Positions 12,201-24,754 of a stretch of 64,000 nt of DNA are shown here, one piece after another. The stretch is taken from the NCBI GenBank assembly GCA_027563935.2, contig CM050450.1, positions 11,019,957-11,083,956 on the forward strand, given 5' to 3'. Under the pieces are notes generated by a model. The model did not search any database. It was not told where the DNA came from and was given only the letters and a program-made list of their open reading frames with translations. Both the position numbers and the translations under genes were made by a program. Within the stretch, counting starts at the first letter, position 1; every line of letters begins with the position of its first letter. The stretch comes from Costus lasius. Taxonomy: Eukaryota > Streptophyta > Magnoliopsida > Zingiberales > Costaceae.

Positions 12201-15200
12201 TGTTGAAGGGAAAAACATGATTTGTTGAACAAGAGAGCTAGCCCTAAACAAGATCAAGAGAAGGAATTCACTGCCGTTCGCCAAAAGGATTTGTCGTTCC
12301 TGGAACAACCCAAGGGAAGGTCCTGGACTCCCTCGCAACATCAGATCCAGATGGAAGAGACATAGACCATGGAGGATTCGGCAGGTTTGCACGAGAGGGA
12401 GAAAAGGGAAAGAGGAAGGGGAAAATTTTATGTTGGATTTCCTATTTATTTTGACAGCTTTACACTTAAGTTCATTAGTTTTCAAAACTTTCATTAGATC
12501 CGTGAAATTATATCCATGCCCTTGAATAAATTAAACCATAACAATCATGCACGCATGTTATTGCATATCGTTAGTATAGTTGTTTGAAGTTATATGAATT
12601 CTTGGTATCAGTGCAGTACACAAATGAGATCCATAGATACCTTTGATAATTGCAGCTGATCATACAATTTCCAGTAATTATAAACTTTGGATTTGCCACT
12701 TATGAAAGTGGAGAGTGGGGCCATTTGTATATCACTAAACCTCACTAGATGATGCCAACCAATTTATTCGTTTGCTTGGTTTCATTTTTCTTGAAAGAAT
12801 TGTTTTTTTTTTCTTGAGTTGAACAATTTATGGATGTCTTTTGAATATCAAAAAGGCTCTATTCAGTGATACTTGTCTTCAATGTATTACAATTGCTGAC
12901 TCTCGGAGAACATGAAATTTTAGTTTAAGTGGGCTGCAGCAGACTTTGGTAATTTTCTGTGAGGAACTGAAGCTACAATTACAACAGCCATTGAAAAGTA
13001 CCAAGTTATTGAATTTTCTGTACCATGAAGTTTGGGCTCCTATAAGAGATATTGGTCATATTTAACGAGATGGCATGGTGAAGAGATGCATACTCGATCA
13101 GTGATGAATTTTGAATTATCTTAATCAAAAAGAGGATTATTGGGTGTACTTATTATCTTATGATCAAGGTTGTTAGTCTTATTATCCTTCCTAGAAATTG
13201 TAGAATCCATGACCTTTGGTTGTAAGATGCTGTAATTTAATGAAAACATACTATTTAATAAATTTTAGTGTCATAAGATTTCTGATAAGTATTAACTACA
13301 AAATTTTTGGTCATAATGGCTAATATTAAAGATTTATTGGGTGAAAAAACTTAATTAAAACTGTATGGTGTACTCCTGAACCAATTATATATTTTGAACT
13401 GATAATGAATACTTGTAAATGGTTGAATAGATTGAAAATTATACTAAAACTTCCATATATGACAAAAGTTGAAACAAACTAAGAGCTTGAAAGCTAGGGT
13501 GAGAGTAGGATAACAGGGAGATGAGCGGTAGGCTATGGTCACTTGTGGTTGGTTTGTGACAGCCAATAGAAGATGGGGGAATAGTGAAGAACAAGAATAA
13601 GAGGAGGAACATATAGGAAATAAAGGGATAGAACATTGGTGAAACTTATCTGCCTGTTGTCAACAGTAATAAGCAACGAGGAGAATGCCTGAGCCTTCCA
13701 GCAGAAGACAATACTCTTGATACTAGTGAAGCTTTGTTCATGGGAAGGTCGTATTGTTTAACACAGGGAAGCGTAGTGCATGAATGATTTAACACATTTT
13801 TAGGCTTTCTTTTGCAGCCTTTTGGATTTGGTTCACACAATCTGAGCCATTTAACATTGATTTAATCCAGTTGACCTTGGTCAGTTCCACTCTAAACTTG
13901 ATCCCAGGCCTGATTCCACTCTTCCAGTGTGGTTCTCTATCCAGGCTAGATTTGGATTGTAGGATTCAACAGACCTGCAGAATTCTATCAGTTTTTTAAC
14001 AACCTTGCTTACAATCAAAAAAATGTTGTGTATTAACTTACAGTTTGTCCAAAAAGTTAAAAGTTTATTGGTTAGGAATATTGGTCCATTTATGTTGGGG
14101 ATTATAGTATTGCTTGGGGACAAAATAGAGCTTTGATAAATGGACTGATGTCTTTAAGATATTACAAAGTTTTTATCACAAAGAGATGTGAGATTGGCTT
14201 ATAGCTTATTTTGATGTTATATTGAATCTTTGTTAAATTCTATTAGTGTTGGCACTTTCCAGAATGATTCCCACCTTCATTTGCTTGAGTGGCCATTTTA
14301 CGACAACTTTTATTGAGAGTCTTGATGTGTTACCTTTGGCAGGTATGTCCAATTTGTGCCGCTAGTGTTGGGGTTGACTTGGTTGGACACTTGACAACTC
14401 AACATGGAAATTTCTTCAAGATATCCTTTTGATTCTCCAATGATTGTTTCCTCGTGAAAAACTCAAGTCCAAAACAATTTATGTGGTAATTTGGATTTTT
14501 AGAAAACTGTGGTGTTCTTATACTATAAAACTAGGACAATCATAATTGTCGTTCAGTTAAATTTGTATCACTAACTGAAACTACTTGCTTTTTCAATATC
14601 AAACAACTTGATCTAAAATGTTTTTTGGAAGATTTATTTAATTTTTTGGTGTAGTATTAGTCTGTTTACAAGCTGTAAGGTTTGAATTCCTTAATTAATT
14701 GCCACATGCAACGGCGGAGGAAATACCGGAAAGGATCTTTTGCATCCCATTCAATGCTTGCTCTATTGAGAAAGGACCTGAGAGAAGGCAATCTTCAAGC
14801 TCTTCTTGGGGGATCTTCATATGTGGTTCCTCCTACCGTGTCAGCACCTGATCCATTTATATCCTCCCTAATTTACCCATTGCCTTCAGCAGAATCATCA
14901 AAAGATGCACAAGCAGAATCTTTTCGTGAAGGAACTCTTATCAGCAAGAGCTCAGATGAAAAATTAATGGAGAGGTACAACATTTATATCTTTAAATTAC
15001 CATTGCAGAATGCAAATCTAGATGCGCAATTAAATGAATACTTCACACCAACAATATTTAGTAATGCCTTCTTGTATTTTGCTGACTGTCCTTTTCTTTT
15101 TTCCTTAGCTGCACATCAACTCTCAACGGGGTTGTATTTGTTATGGACATGTCTAATACTGGATGCTCATTTATAAAAGATGAATCAGTTAATATTTAGT

Positions 15201-16218
15201 GGCGCGAGGATGGAGAATTATTTAAAAGAAAATAAGAACAACCATATCGGAAATCTTTGACTACCTAGAACCTGAACAATTAAATGTCATGTAATCACTC
15301 TCAAATAATTGGTAAATAGACCTTGTTATTTATTAGCAACTTGTTAATTTGGAACCTTTGTTTTTAAGTACATCCATGTAAGATGGTATCATTTATTTGT
15401 TAATAACCTTATTGTTAAAGAGTTGGCGCTATAGTGTTTTTCATGACGGTTTCTGAGCAATCCACTGTAAAATGCTATCCTCCACCATTATTATATTTTG
15501 AAGTTTGATAATTGAACTTATAATGTGAGTGGGTTGGTAATATGTCATCTTTCTTTATATAACTTATTTTATTATTATGCAGTTTAATTTTTTTAGGTGT
15601 ATAACATGAATTTCAATTGTTATGCTTATTTTTTCAGGTATATAATATATATTTAAATCGTTTTGTGACTTCTGCTATTTATCCGCGACATTATCCACTA
15701 TATCATATCATGAATTTTTAGCTTTCTAGTATTTTTCATGATCTGCAATGGATAACATTGGTTTCTAAAATGATAGATGCAACATAATATTTAGGATATG
15801 CATATCACTGGCTTTTCTATCTTTTTGGAGGATATGAAAAGGAAATTGTTGTAATTTTGGACTATGTTTGTCTCAGTATAAACACTTTAAAGTAAAACAA
15901 TTTTTATCATTTTGGTATTTTTAGTTGCCATAAAAAAGAACATTTTTTATTAAGCCAAAGACACATTATAAGTTTAAAGAAAATAATTTTCACTTTCGTT
16001 GAAAAGAAAAGTGGAAATCTTTTTATGGAGGCAAGAGACTACAGGCTGAATATCCCCTAGGTTATCTACCTCCAAACTCAACTTGCCCCAATTTTTAGTC
16101 TTTGGTCAACTCTTTTTCTCTCTCTTTATGTGTTTTGAATACACTCAAACAAGGTTCAAAATATCAATCCGACCGGTTGTTGGACCTGGTGGTACCAACA
16201 TACGGTTGATACCAATAG

Positions 16219-16250
<32 letters not shown>

Positions 16251-19200
16251 CTAGTATTGAATCGTTATGTACTACTAGTGTCGCCCTTGTACGAAATGGA
16301 TCTTAAACCTTGCACTCAAGTTATTTGGATTTTATTTAGATTTGGAAAATTCTGACCTGATTCTATATGAGGATTCAAAAAATATATTATGCATGACATT
16401 GAGACACCCTATTTTCATAAAGAAAAATAAATACATACATTGTAATACAATAGAATAATATAAAATTATGCCAAAAAAAGACCTCAATACTTAGCCTTAA
16501 TCAAAAGACCCTCAAAGTAGTTCTAATCAAGGTTTTAAATATTGTTCCATATCGACATACCATTCAAGATTTTAGAACTCACTGGGTACCGGTGTACTAG
16601 TCCAGTCTTGGATCAGTTCATGATACCAACACTAGTGTGAGCTGGTCATACTAAGATATGGTATACTGGTATTGATTTCATCTCAAACTAGTGGCATTGC
16701 AGACCGGTTCTTGAAACTTTGTTGTTGATACATTTTCTTACTAGTATGTCGTAGTTTTAGACTATGTATTGGTCAATACTAATCTATAGTATACTATCAT
16801 ATGGCAAATATAGTACCGGTCAGCTCTCTCTCTATGTATATATAAGTACCTGTATTAGTATTTGGTTGGATTGGTGCAAATCGGTTGTACTACCGATAGA
16901 GTAGTATTTTTAAACTATGGTTTTAATCAACAGTAAGTAGTGTGTATTGGTCAATACTAATCTATAGTATACTATCATATGGCAAATATAGTACTGGTCA
17001 GCTCTCTCTCTATGTATATATAAGTACCTGTATTAGTATTTGGTTGGATTGGTCCAAATCGGTTGTACTACCGATAGAGTAGTATTTTTAAACTATGGTT
17101 TTAATCAACAGTAAGTAGTGTGATTTGGTTTAATATTGGTCATTCTCATCTGTTCTATTGCCACTCGTGTGGTTAGTAAGGCATAATCACTTTTTATTCA
17201 GTCTTGTTGAACTCAAATTTCTTGCAGCATCTTATCTTCTTTCCTTAATATCAAGTCTGTAGTTTCTCTACCTCACCCTCATCTCTACAAAATCACTTGT
17301 GAGTTTGGTCAAATTTCAGTAAATTCATTCTTTTTTTCCAATTAGCTATTGTAACACCCATCAATTTTATTTTCCCTTCACTACAAACTGAAAAAGGTAC
17401 GAACCAAGTGTGATAGAAACCTCAGCCGTCACCGGCGAGAAATTGTGCAAAGCACACCCTAAAAGAGAATAACAAAATACTTGGACACTCTACTCTACTT
17501 GGCCCTTATTTATAATGTTTTCCTACTTAGCGAGCTGGGTATAACATACCGACTCGGATCCGCTTTATTACATAACCTCAAGGCTATGTATTAGATGGTC
17601 TTTTCTCAAACTTTCCCTATATCCCACTGCTTATAAGTTGAAATTGCTTCACGATCTCGTTTATCAACAATATGTTTCTTTATTGCAAAAAGTTTTTCCT
17701 CTCTTTATTGCAAAAAGCTTTTCCTCTCCCCAGCATGCAAGCAAGTAGTGTCAAGTTTTCCATTGTGTATTTGTAGTATTCTCAACCTTCATCTCCTAAG
17801 ACATTTTACTTATATTGTCATTTAGATCACTTGGCCAGCCCAGATTTAGATCATCCTCTTTGAAAAAATTAGCTACCCCATTATGATCCCCTTTTGAGAG
17901 TTCACCACATTCAGTACTCACCACATCTATAGTCGGAAAAACCTTATCAATAATAGGAGTATACTCAATTACTTCTTGTTTGCTGACCTCCTTCTGTTTG
18001 CCGTCAAATTTCTTCTCTTCATAGTAGCTTTCATCAAGGACCGTAGTTGTAGAAAATTTACTAAATCTTTGTATCATCTTTTGCTTCAACCCTTCCCAAG
18101 AAAGATTGGGAATCTGTCGTCTTAACCCTTGAAATCAATTGCCTACTTGCCCCTCCATACGAACAAGCATCATAAGAATTTTATAGTCGTCTGGCGTGCC
18201 TTTAATGTCAAAATAATGTTCAACTTGTGCAATCCATCCTACTGGATCAGTTCCATCAAATCCTTGTAATTCCACACGGTTATGAATCCACATAATCGCA
18301 CCTTTTCGCATTTTCTTCTCCCTAACCAATTCTCTCAGCATTGTTTTCATCTCATCTAAAACGTCAAGACGATGATTCATCTCCACATAACGTTGAGCAA
18401 CCTCACTTCTCGTCATCTCCTCTTAAGTTTTTTTTTTTTTACAATAACTCGTTACAGTAATAGTAACAGGGCATATCCTTTTTTTGTTACTCTCTTTTTT
18501 TTTACCTAAGCTACATCAACTTCAGCAGCGTCGCGCCTCACAATCCCACCTTCGAGCCCGTCTGTCACGTACGTAGGTGCTCGTGTCGCCTGTCAATCAC
18601 CACCCGTCATTGGCTAGGGTTCTAGCAGAAGAGGCAGGCGGAGACAAGAACACCCCCGCCTGTCGTATACACTGCTCGCCACTACAAGCTTCCTCCCTCT
18701 AGATTGCTACAAAACTCACGCCGTGCTACAGTACCAGCGCTATAGTACTCGCCAAACCCTATCGCCGCTCGCACTGGAAACGTCGCCGAGAGCAGAGTTG
18801 TTGTTCTACGTTCACCTCCTCCCTAGGGTTTTGATTGACTCCTCCCTAGGGTTTCTTTGTCGGCTTGATCAACGATAATATACTCGCCATTCAGATCTAC
18901 TACCGACAACGGAATCTCTTCTGTTTTTATCCGTCGCCGGACCACCGGTTCCCCCGGCGATCGATCCGGCAAGTCGGACCAATGGATAGAACACCTCAAC
19001 CGTCACCGGCGAAAAATCGTGCAAAGCACTCCCTAAAAGAGTAACAAAATACTTGGATACTCTACTCTAACTCTTGCCCCTTATTTATAATGTTTCCCTA
19101 CTTAGCAAACCGGGTATAACATACCAAACCGGGGATAACATACCGACCGGATCCGCTTTATTACATAACCTACTAATGGTATTGGGCCCATAAAAAGTGT

Positions 19201-20657
19201 CACATCTAATCATATCTTCGATGTTATTTGGTATTCCTGCACTTGACATAACATATCTTTTAATTCGGTTCCCTGGTGCTCATTTATAGAAATGAGCAAT
19301 TGTCATTGTAACAATGAAATAAATCAGATAAAGACTTGGTTCAAAGATCAAATAGTTGATTATCATCTTTCCAAGATATAGCTTATAGATAGGATTTGTT
19401 CCGCCATTTGTGTTATATGTGATCCTTCAGCCTTGTAAATGATCAATAATCGTGCTCAAAGCTTTATTTTAAAAATTATGAAGTAAGTTTTTCCAGATGT
19501 TTGACGTGAACAGTCACTTATAATTCTTTGCATATTTGGGAATTAGCCGGAGGAGTTTGACCATGTTCAGGTTTGTTTATTATGAAAGCTTAAGCATGTT
19601 TAAGATTGTCCAGCTAGTTATATGCTCTCCTCATATAGAGCTAAATACTCCTAGAATGTTACAGGTTGGATGGAAAAAAAACAGTAGTGGCATATGGGAT
19701 GATGAGTAATCAGATGCTTTGGTTGTGTATATTTTAAATCTTCATGCGTTTGATAATCTGAAACAATATATCCATCCAAGGACTACTGACAATGATGTTG
19801 GTGTCCTTTGTAGAATGATGCTGAATTACAATGGGTAACTTTTGTCAGGACGGCAGGACATACCCAAGTATGCCTCTGCAGAACTTGTTAAGCAGAGTTT
19901 GGTCTCAGTTCGTTATTCAAACCTTACCTCTTCTGCTGAAGTTGATAGAGTAATACTGCATTTAAAATTTTATCTTGAACATCTTCATTCTGTGCCAATA
20001 GGCATACAACCTAATGGGATTGCTTTTGAATTAAGCAAAAACTATCCGTTACTAAGCATTTGTCTCAAGAGGATGAACAGATGATAGACTTTTGTATTAA
20101 AATTTGTATCTGAAAAACCGAGAAGCCTTGTGATTTTGGTCAGAGGGGGGTATTTTATCAGCTATCACTGATTTACCATGCCTCTTGGTTCTTGGAATGG
20201 CAAGATGTATTATTCATTTGGCTTGTTGGTAGTCCGGAAGCTGGGTATAAAAAGTTGTTAGGCCTAAGGTTTTGGCCAATTTAATTTATATCTTTTCATT
20301 CTCTTGATTGAAGAGGGATGTCGGGTTGGTATTATCTGCATAACTTTTATGTGTGATCGAACAAATCACATCTAAACTATTCAGCAAATGTAATGGCTGT
20401 TCGCTTGCAGCTCCTTACTGTTCTTTGTATACTGTCTAGGACCTTATTTAGTTATTTAGGTGACTTAATTTTCTTAACTTATTGCTTGAGATGCTACTAT
20501 TTATAATTCTCCTATATGCTTTTACCCACACCGATATCCGTTGAATGTCTTCAGGACTGAACCATCTCTGTCTGACAAGGATCAGAAAGAGAGAGCTCGA
20601 AGGAGTGAATTTATACAGGGGCTTGTTCTATCCACCATCTTTGACGACACATTGTGA
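9204..20657 (+). CDS. Di19: Drought-induced 19 (Di19) zinc-finger protein, 5 exons, 236 aa
   Basis: Exons: 9204-9318, 9398-9543, 14343-14420, 14706-14974 and 20555-20657; phases join exactly to 711 nt ending TGA. The family comprises small nuclear zinc-finger proteins linked to drought, salt and ABA responses, often phosphorylated by calcium-dependent kinases. Visible: two atypical Cys2/His2 fingers (C60/C63 with H75/H80, and C89/C92 with H103/H108), a basic stretch QRRRKYRK right after them (residues 115-122) that could be the nuclear signal, and the Di19 C-terminal motif EFIQGLVLSTIFDDTL. Length fits the family. Introns 1, 2 and 4 are GT-AG; intron 3 is AT-AC of U12 type. Introns 2 and 4 are 4.8 and 5.6 kb. 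The exon 1/2 junction leaves ARYVDASRDPNLRGW before DLYLGFEE, somewhat longer than I recall in relatives, so that junction deserves a cDNA check. Confidence 0.92.
10325..10490. repeat. Dispersed CGGTACCGGT-type repeat in Di19 intron 2
   Basis: A stretch rich in ACCGGTCCG, GGTCCGGAACC and AACCGGTACAC blocks, ending in TTTAGAACCTTGG. Similar sequence recurs in Di19 intron 4 (16150-17122), in the lipase gene near 35040-35110 and in the CAMTA intron (53870-53950, 55040-55380). This looks like one degenerate repeat family. I cannot assign its class. Confidence 0.55.
10600..12543 (-). repeat. Possible degenerate Ty3/gypsy LTR in Di19 intron 2
   Basis: The minus-strand reading of 11.0-12.5 kb resembles Tekay-type LTR style: a purine-rich block near 12390-12420, a leader-like stretch with CCAAGGGAAGGTCCTGGAC, and a TGTTATGG start at 12543. 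No matching target duplication was found and the left end is undefined. It may be only part of an LTR. Confidence 0.3.
14421..14705 (+). other. U12-type AT-AC intron (Di19 intron 3)
   Basis: The intron opens with ATATCCTTTT, an exact match to the U12 5' splice consensus, and ends in CCAC. A perfect U12 branch element TTCCTTAAT lies at 14687-14695, with its branch adenosine 11-12 nt before the 3' end. The flanking exons join as ...HGNFFK / MQRRRKYRK, which is what Di19 proteins show. No GT-AG pair restores this join, so the minor spliceosome must process this transcript. Confidence 0.93.
16219..16249. repeat. (TA)n microsatellite
   Basis: About 15 uninterrupted TA units in Di19 intron 4, inside the ACCGGT-type repeat region. 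Likely length-variable. Confidence 0.9.
16767..17122. repeat. 178-bp near-perfect tandem duplication in Di19 intron 4
   Basis: Copy 1 is 16767-16944 and copy 2 is 16945-17122. I see two substitutions between them (ACCGGTC/ACTGGTC and GTGCAAATC/GTCCAAATC). Each unit contains a CT/TA-rich core and ends CAGTAAGTAGTGTG. The near identity points to a recent duplication. Confidence 0.92.
17411..19165 (-). mobile_element. Small terminal-repeat retroelement with gag only (TR-GAG-like), in Di19 intron 4
   Basis: Two direct repeats of roughly 180-190 bp (about 17411-17583 and 18983-19165) share CGTCACCGGCGA, GTGCAAAGCAC, TATTTATAATGTTT and GGATCCGCTTTATTACATAACCT. Between them, on the minus strand, lies a single Gag-like frame and a GC-rich stretch of about 550 bp (18430-18980) that would be the leader. 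No protease, integrase or RT is present. The layout matches non-autonomous terminal-repeat elements that keep only gag. The outer ends are not clean, so boundaries are approximate and no target duplication was identified. It is about 1.75 kb long. Confidence 0.72.
17796..18416 (-). pseudogene. Ty3/gypsy-type Gag with one nonsense codon
   Basis: Starting at the ATG at 18416, the frame contains FDGTDPVGWIAQVEHYF, the conserved core of plant gypsy retrotransposon Gag proteins. A TGA at 18135-18137 stands where relatives have a Trp (VGN-stop-FQGLRRQIPNLSWEGLK); the same frame then continues to 17796. One substitution therefore separates it from an open 206-codon frame. The C-terminal zinc knuckle is absent. 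It lies inside the small terminal-repeat element. Confidence 0.8.
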
Positions 20658-23600
20658 GCCATGACATTTCCCATCTGGTAACGGTCTGAATCCTCAGAAA
20701 AACATAAGAGCACTTTTGCAGGCAGAGCCCATACTCGGTGATTTACATGGAAGGTTTATCATTATTTGTATATGCTGTCTTACTAAGGGGGAGAGAAGAG
20801 CATAAAATGTATTGTGTTGTACTTTAGAATTAATATCTAATGAGACCAATTGCTCATAGTGAACATTAAGAGTGTCCCACTATGGGGATTATTATTGCTT
20901 CAGCATTCCTCTAGTCTTAGGTTCTTTTTCAAGATGTTCTAAAGAAGGTAAGTAGTGGAACTGGAGGCAATCGAGATCTTATGAACTAGAATTTTATCAG
21001 TCGAGATAATTAATACATTCTATGTTAATTTTGTTACAGAAAGGTAATTGGTGAAGATAAAATTAGGTCCTATGATTTTGTCATCAAATTAATCTTTTTT
21101 TGGAAGATTTCATAGCAGTCTGGCGAATAATTTACCAATATGAACTAGTTGTCATCGTTGCAGTAAGGCAAATGTTTTATGCTATTACTACATCCATGGA
21201 AGGTATGCAGATGTAAATTTGAATTCAAGCAAAACTGATGAAATTTGACTGTTGGTACATATGCTTTCGTTTATGAAGGTTCTCGTATCATGTAAGCGTG
21301 CTTTTATGACTGACTATGATATGATTCATTCAATCCTTTATAGTATGAAACCATACAAAGCATTCTCATCTCATGAAATAAATTTTCATATTAATTTTCT
21401 TAATAAGGCAAGTGATGTCGGCGGGATTTTATCACAAGGATATTATTAACAAAACTTAGATTCTTACATACTTAAATTCCTGTTGCATAAGAAAAAAAAA
21501 GGTTTATATTATTTGTGAAAGAGTTATTATGTGAGTGATCTTTGAAACATCAATAAATTAATTTTTTTTTTGAAAAAAAAATCCAAAATTAAGATAATTT
21601 AGCAATTCTATATATCAATTATTTTAATCTATATAATTCTTTTTATTTAATTACGAATGCGTCACCTGATGATTGATGCCAACCCATCAATTTAAACATT
21701 AATAAGATAAAGTGGTGCCTATAATACATGGAAGGACAATATTATGTGATTCTTGAAAAATAATATATTGAACAACGTTTACAACATGACCCATAGGATT
21801 AGATAAGTAAATACGAAAAACTTTTCAAAGAATTATCCATATGAACAATCATGTCAACATCTTGTTCATATTTGTTTATTTTCTGATATTTTCTTTTTTT
21901 TCCTTGTCTTTTGCAATGATCCAAATGAACTACATATATAATTTGGTAGGATGTTTCAATTGCCGGTGGTTCTAGGGTGGGTATGAATGTGACGTTTAGG
22001 TTTTTCATATTATTTTAATCATAATATAAGACTGATTTAGACATAAATTTTGCTTAAGAGTGTTTGATTTGATTAGATTTAGGTTGGGTTTGAGTATTAA
22101 AGACAAACTCTATATTTTTTTTCTTTCATTTCTAAAAAGAATTTAGATAGTGAAATAAAAAAAATGGTATAGAAATATAGGCAATTAATGCATGGTTTTT
22201 TAAAAAAATTAAATAATTAAATAGATAACAATAAGATTTGTCATAGGTTGGTGATTGAAGATATTCTTTTAATAATTTTATGATCTCTTATTCACACAAA
22301 AGGAATTATTATCAACAATCAAATCCATGGCAACTTCAGTGATTGGTTTCTTTCACGGAGCTCATAGAATTTATGCACTGCTTTTGGAGTGTACTAAACC
22401 CAAACATTTAGTCTCTTGTAGCTACTACACACAATGAAAGGGATGGACTAACAAAAGAATGATGAAGAGAAGAGACATTGCACCATTGAAGATTGATGTG
22501 AACTCAAGGACCTCATTCATTGCTTCTTGTAATTATGTTTATGTGCATTGGATTCTCTCCTTTCTCTCTCGTTCTCTTAGCTATCAGAAACAAGAATACC
22601 TTCCTATCACACACATTACAGCTATCTTAGCTGTTGATAACAAAGTCTATCGTCGTTAATTATCGCTTGCCTTCTTAGCGACAACATTATCTTTCACGAA
22701 CCTCATATCAAGTAGGTATAAACGGAAGAGATATTTGGGGTGGTAGAAGAACATGGCAGGCAAAATAGTGCATGAGTTTGTGGGGGCGTGAGATGAGCTC
22801 TCACTCTGCTGATCCAGAGGGCTGTGATTGATAAATTAGCTAATTGACAAGGTGCAATTGTCAAAAATGGCATCATGATGTTACAGTTTCCTTAACCTAC
22901 TTATGTATCCCTCCAATCTCATCCTTAACTTTCTGTCTAGTAGAATTCAGTAAACCCTGTGAGGACTAAATTGCAAATATTACAAATAGAAGGTCTAAAA
23001 TGCAAAAAATGGCAATACATGTTGCTGCTGTAAATGCATGTGATGCATTGCAAAAGACCACAAAATCAAAATTTTTAAGATGCTCAATCAACTTTTAGAC
23101 TCTGTTTTTTTTTAATGGAATCTATAAAAAAAAGAAAAATATATTGAATCTTGACCTATTTATATTGAATTATATTCAATGTATTTTTTTTATAAATTTC
23201 ATTTAAGAAAATAGGATCTTAATAAAAAATTGTTACTTTAACAAGTGCTACTGGCCAACTCAATCCCAGGGAATGAAGCATCCGATCAAGTCTTGTCCGA
23301 TGGAACGTGCGTTCATGTTTGGTGTAACTCAAATTACCAACAGATCATGTGAGTGAGGTGCCGACTCCATTTTGTTGTTTAGCTATCTTTAATGGATTTG
23401 ATTACACAAATTGGCCCTAGCTTGGCTAAATTAGCAAACCCTAGAATGCCTTGGTGTGACAAGTTAATTACAATCAAGTAGCGTGTCATCACAAGATATG
23501 AGCTAGGGTTTAGTGGTATCATGCATTTGCCCTTCGTTCTTATCTTTAAATCTATTGAGCTAGCCGCTTGGTAGCTAACGATGAAAGATATTGTAGTCAA

Positions 23601-24723
23601 GCTTAGAGATTTGTTTCGAAATAAGAATGGGCAATTAATCTCTTGGCTTAGTCGACGAAGGTGAAGGCAAAAGTTTTAAAAATTCTCTAATTAATTTTAT
23701 GTATCAATACGCCGGATGTTACAGTCGTAGCGAATTAGGGTGCATCTATTATAGCGTATCGTATATTAATATGTTATCGATGGTTATGAGTTTTCGTGTA
23801 TTAACATGCTATGTTTTTAGTCATTTCAAAATTAATTTTAATTTTTTAAAATTAATTTTCAACTATTGGATCTAGTTTGTAAAAGGACATGCAACTCTTA
23901 ACTAGAGGATATCTCTGATAATTATTGAGTTTTTTTTTTTTATTTTCTTTTTTTTTCTTTTTATTTTTTTTATTATTTTGCTATTGAAAGAATGTCCAAC
24001 CAATCTCTTTATGCTGGTGTCCTATAAAAATGGAGTTCAAGTTGTATTCTTGAGTTTTTAGTTCCAATTAAATTTGTGTGAAAATCTAAATTTTCACTTA
24101 AGAATAAGCTCTAGTGTGTCTTGAGTTTTTCATTTCTAAACTCTTTAATTTCTTTTTTTAATACCTCTGAAATTTTCTAAATTAGTATAATTAACTATGA
24201 CTTCTTCCTAGCCAGAGGTGAGAGGCAATAATGTGAATTGAAAATTTGAGAGATTAAAAATAGAAAATTCATATATCTTAAGAATTCAAAAGTAAGATTT
24301 AATTTTGCAAACACTTCAGGTGCAAATTGACAAAGGAGTTTCCCTATATTACAAGTCACTGAAATAATTGAATGAGAGGGACACAATCATAGCAACAGTA
24401 GATGAGGGGGGTCTACAACATTAATTTTTTTTTATGTGCAATTAATTTGAGGTACAATTTATATTATTCAGGGTTGTTTTAGCATTTAAGTAAATGATTT
24501 TTTTTCACTTTTATACCAAAAGAGTTACACTTTGATTAATTTACCCATTATTGCAACTTTATCTCAGTACCAGTTTACCTACTCTCATTCTGGTTAGAAC
24601 ATCCAAATCACTAATAGAAAACAATTTGTGTAATTTAGGTGATCATTTGATTTAGAGGAGCGATGGAAAATTAAACAGAACAGAAAATTCATAATTAAAT
24701 AATTAAATTAATAATCTAAATTG

Positions 24724-24754
<31 letters not shown>

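Noticed and set aside
19842..20084. 80-codon ORF in Di19 intron 4, preceded by a splice-acceptor-like TTTTGTCAG
   Set aside because: Including it breaks the Di19 reading phase, and exon 4 joins exon 5 directly in frame; the peptide matched nothing I recognise.
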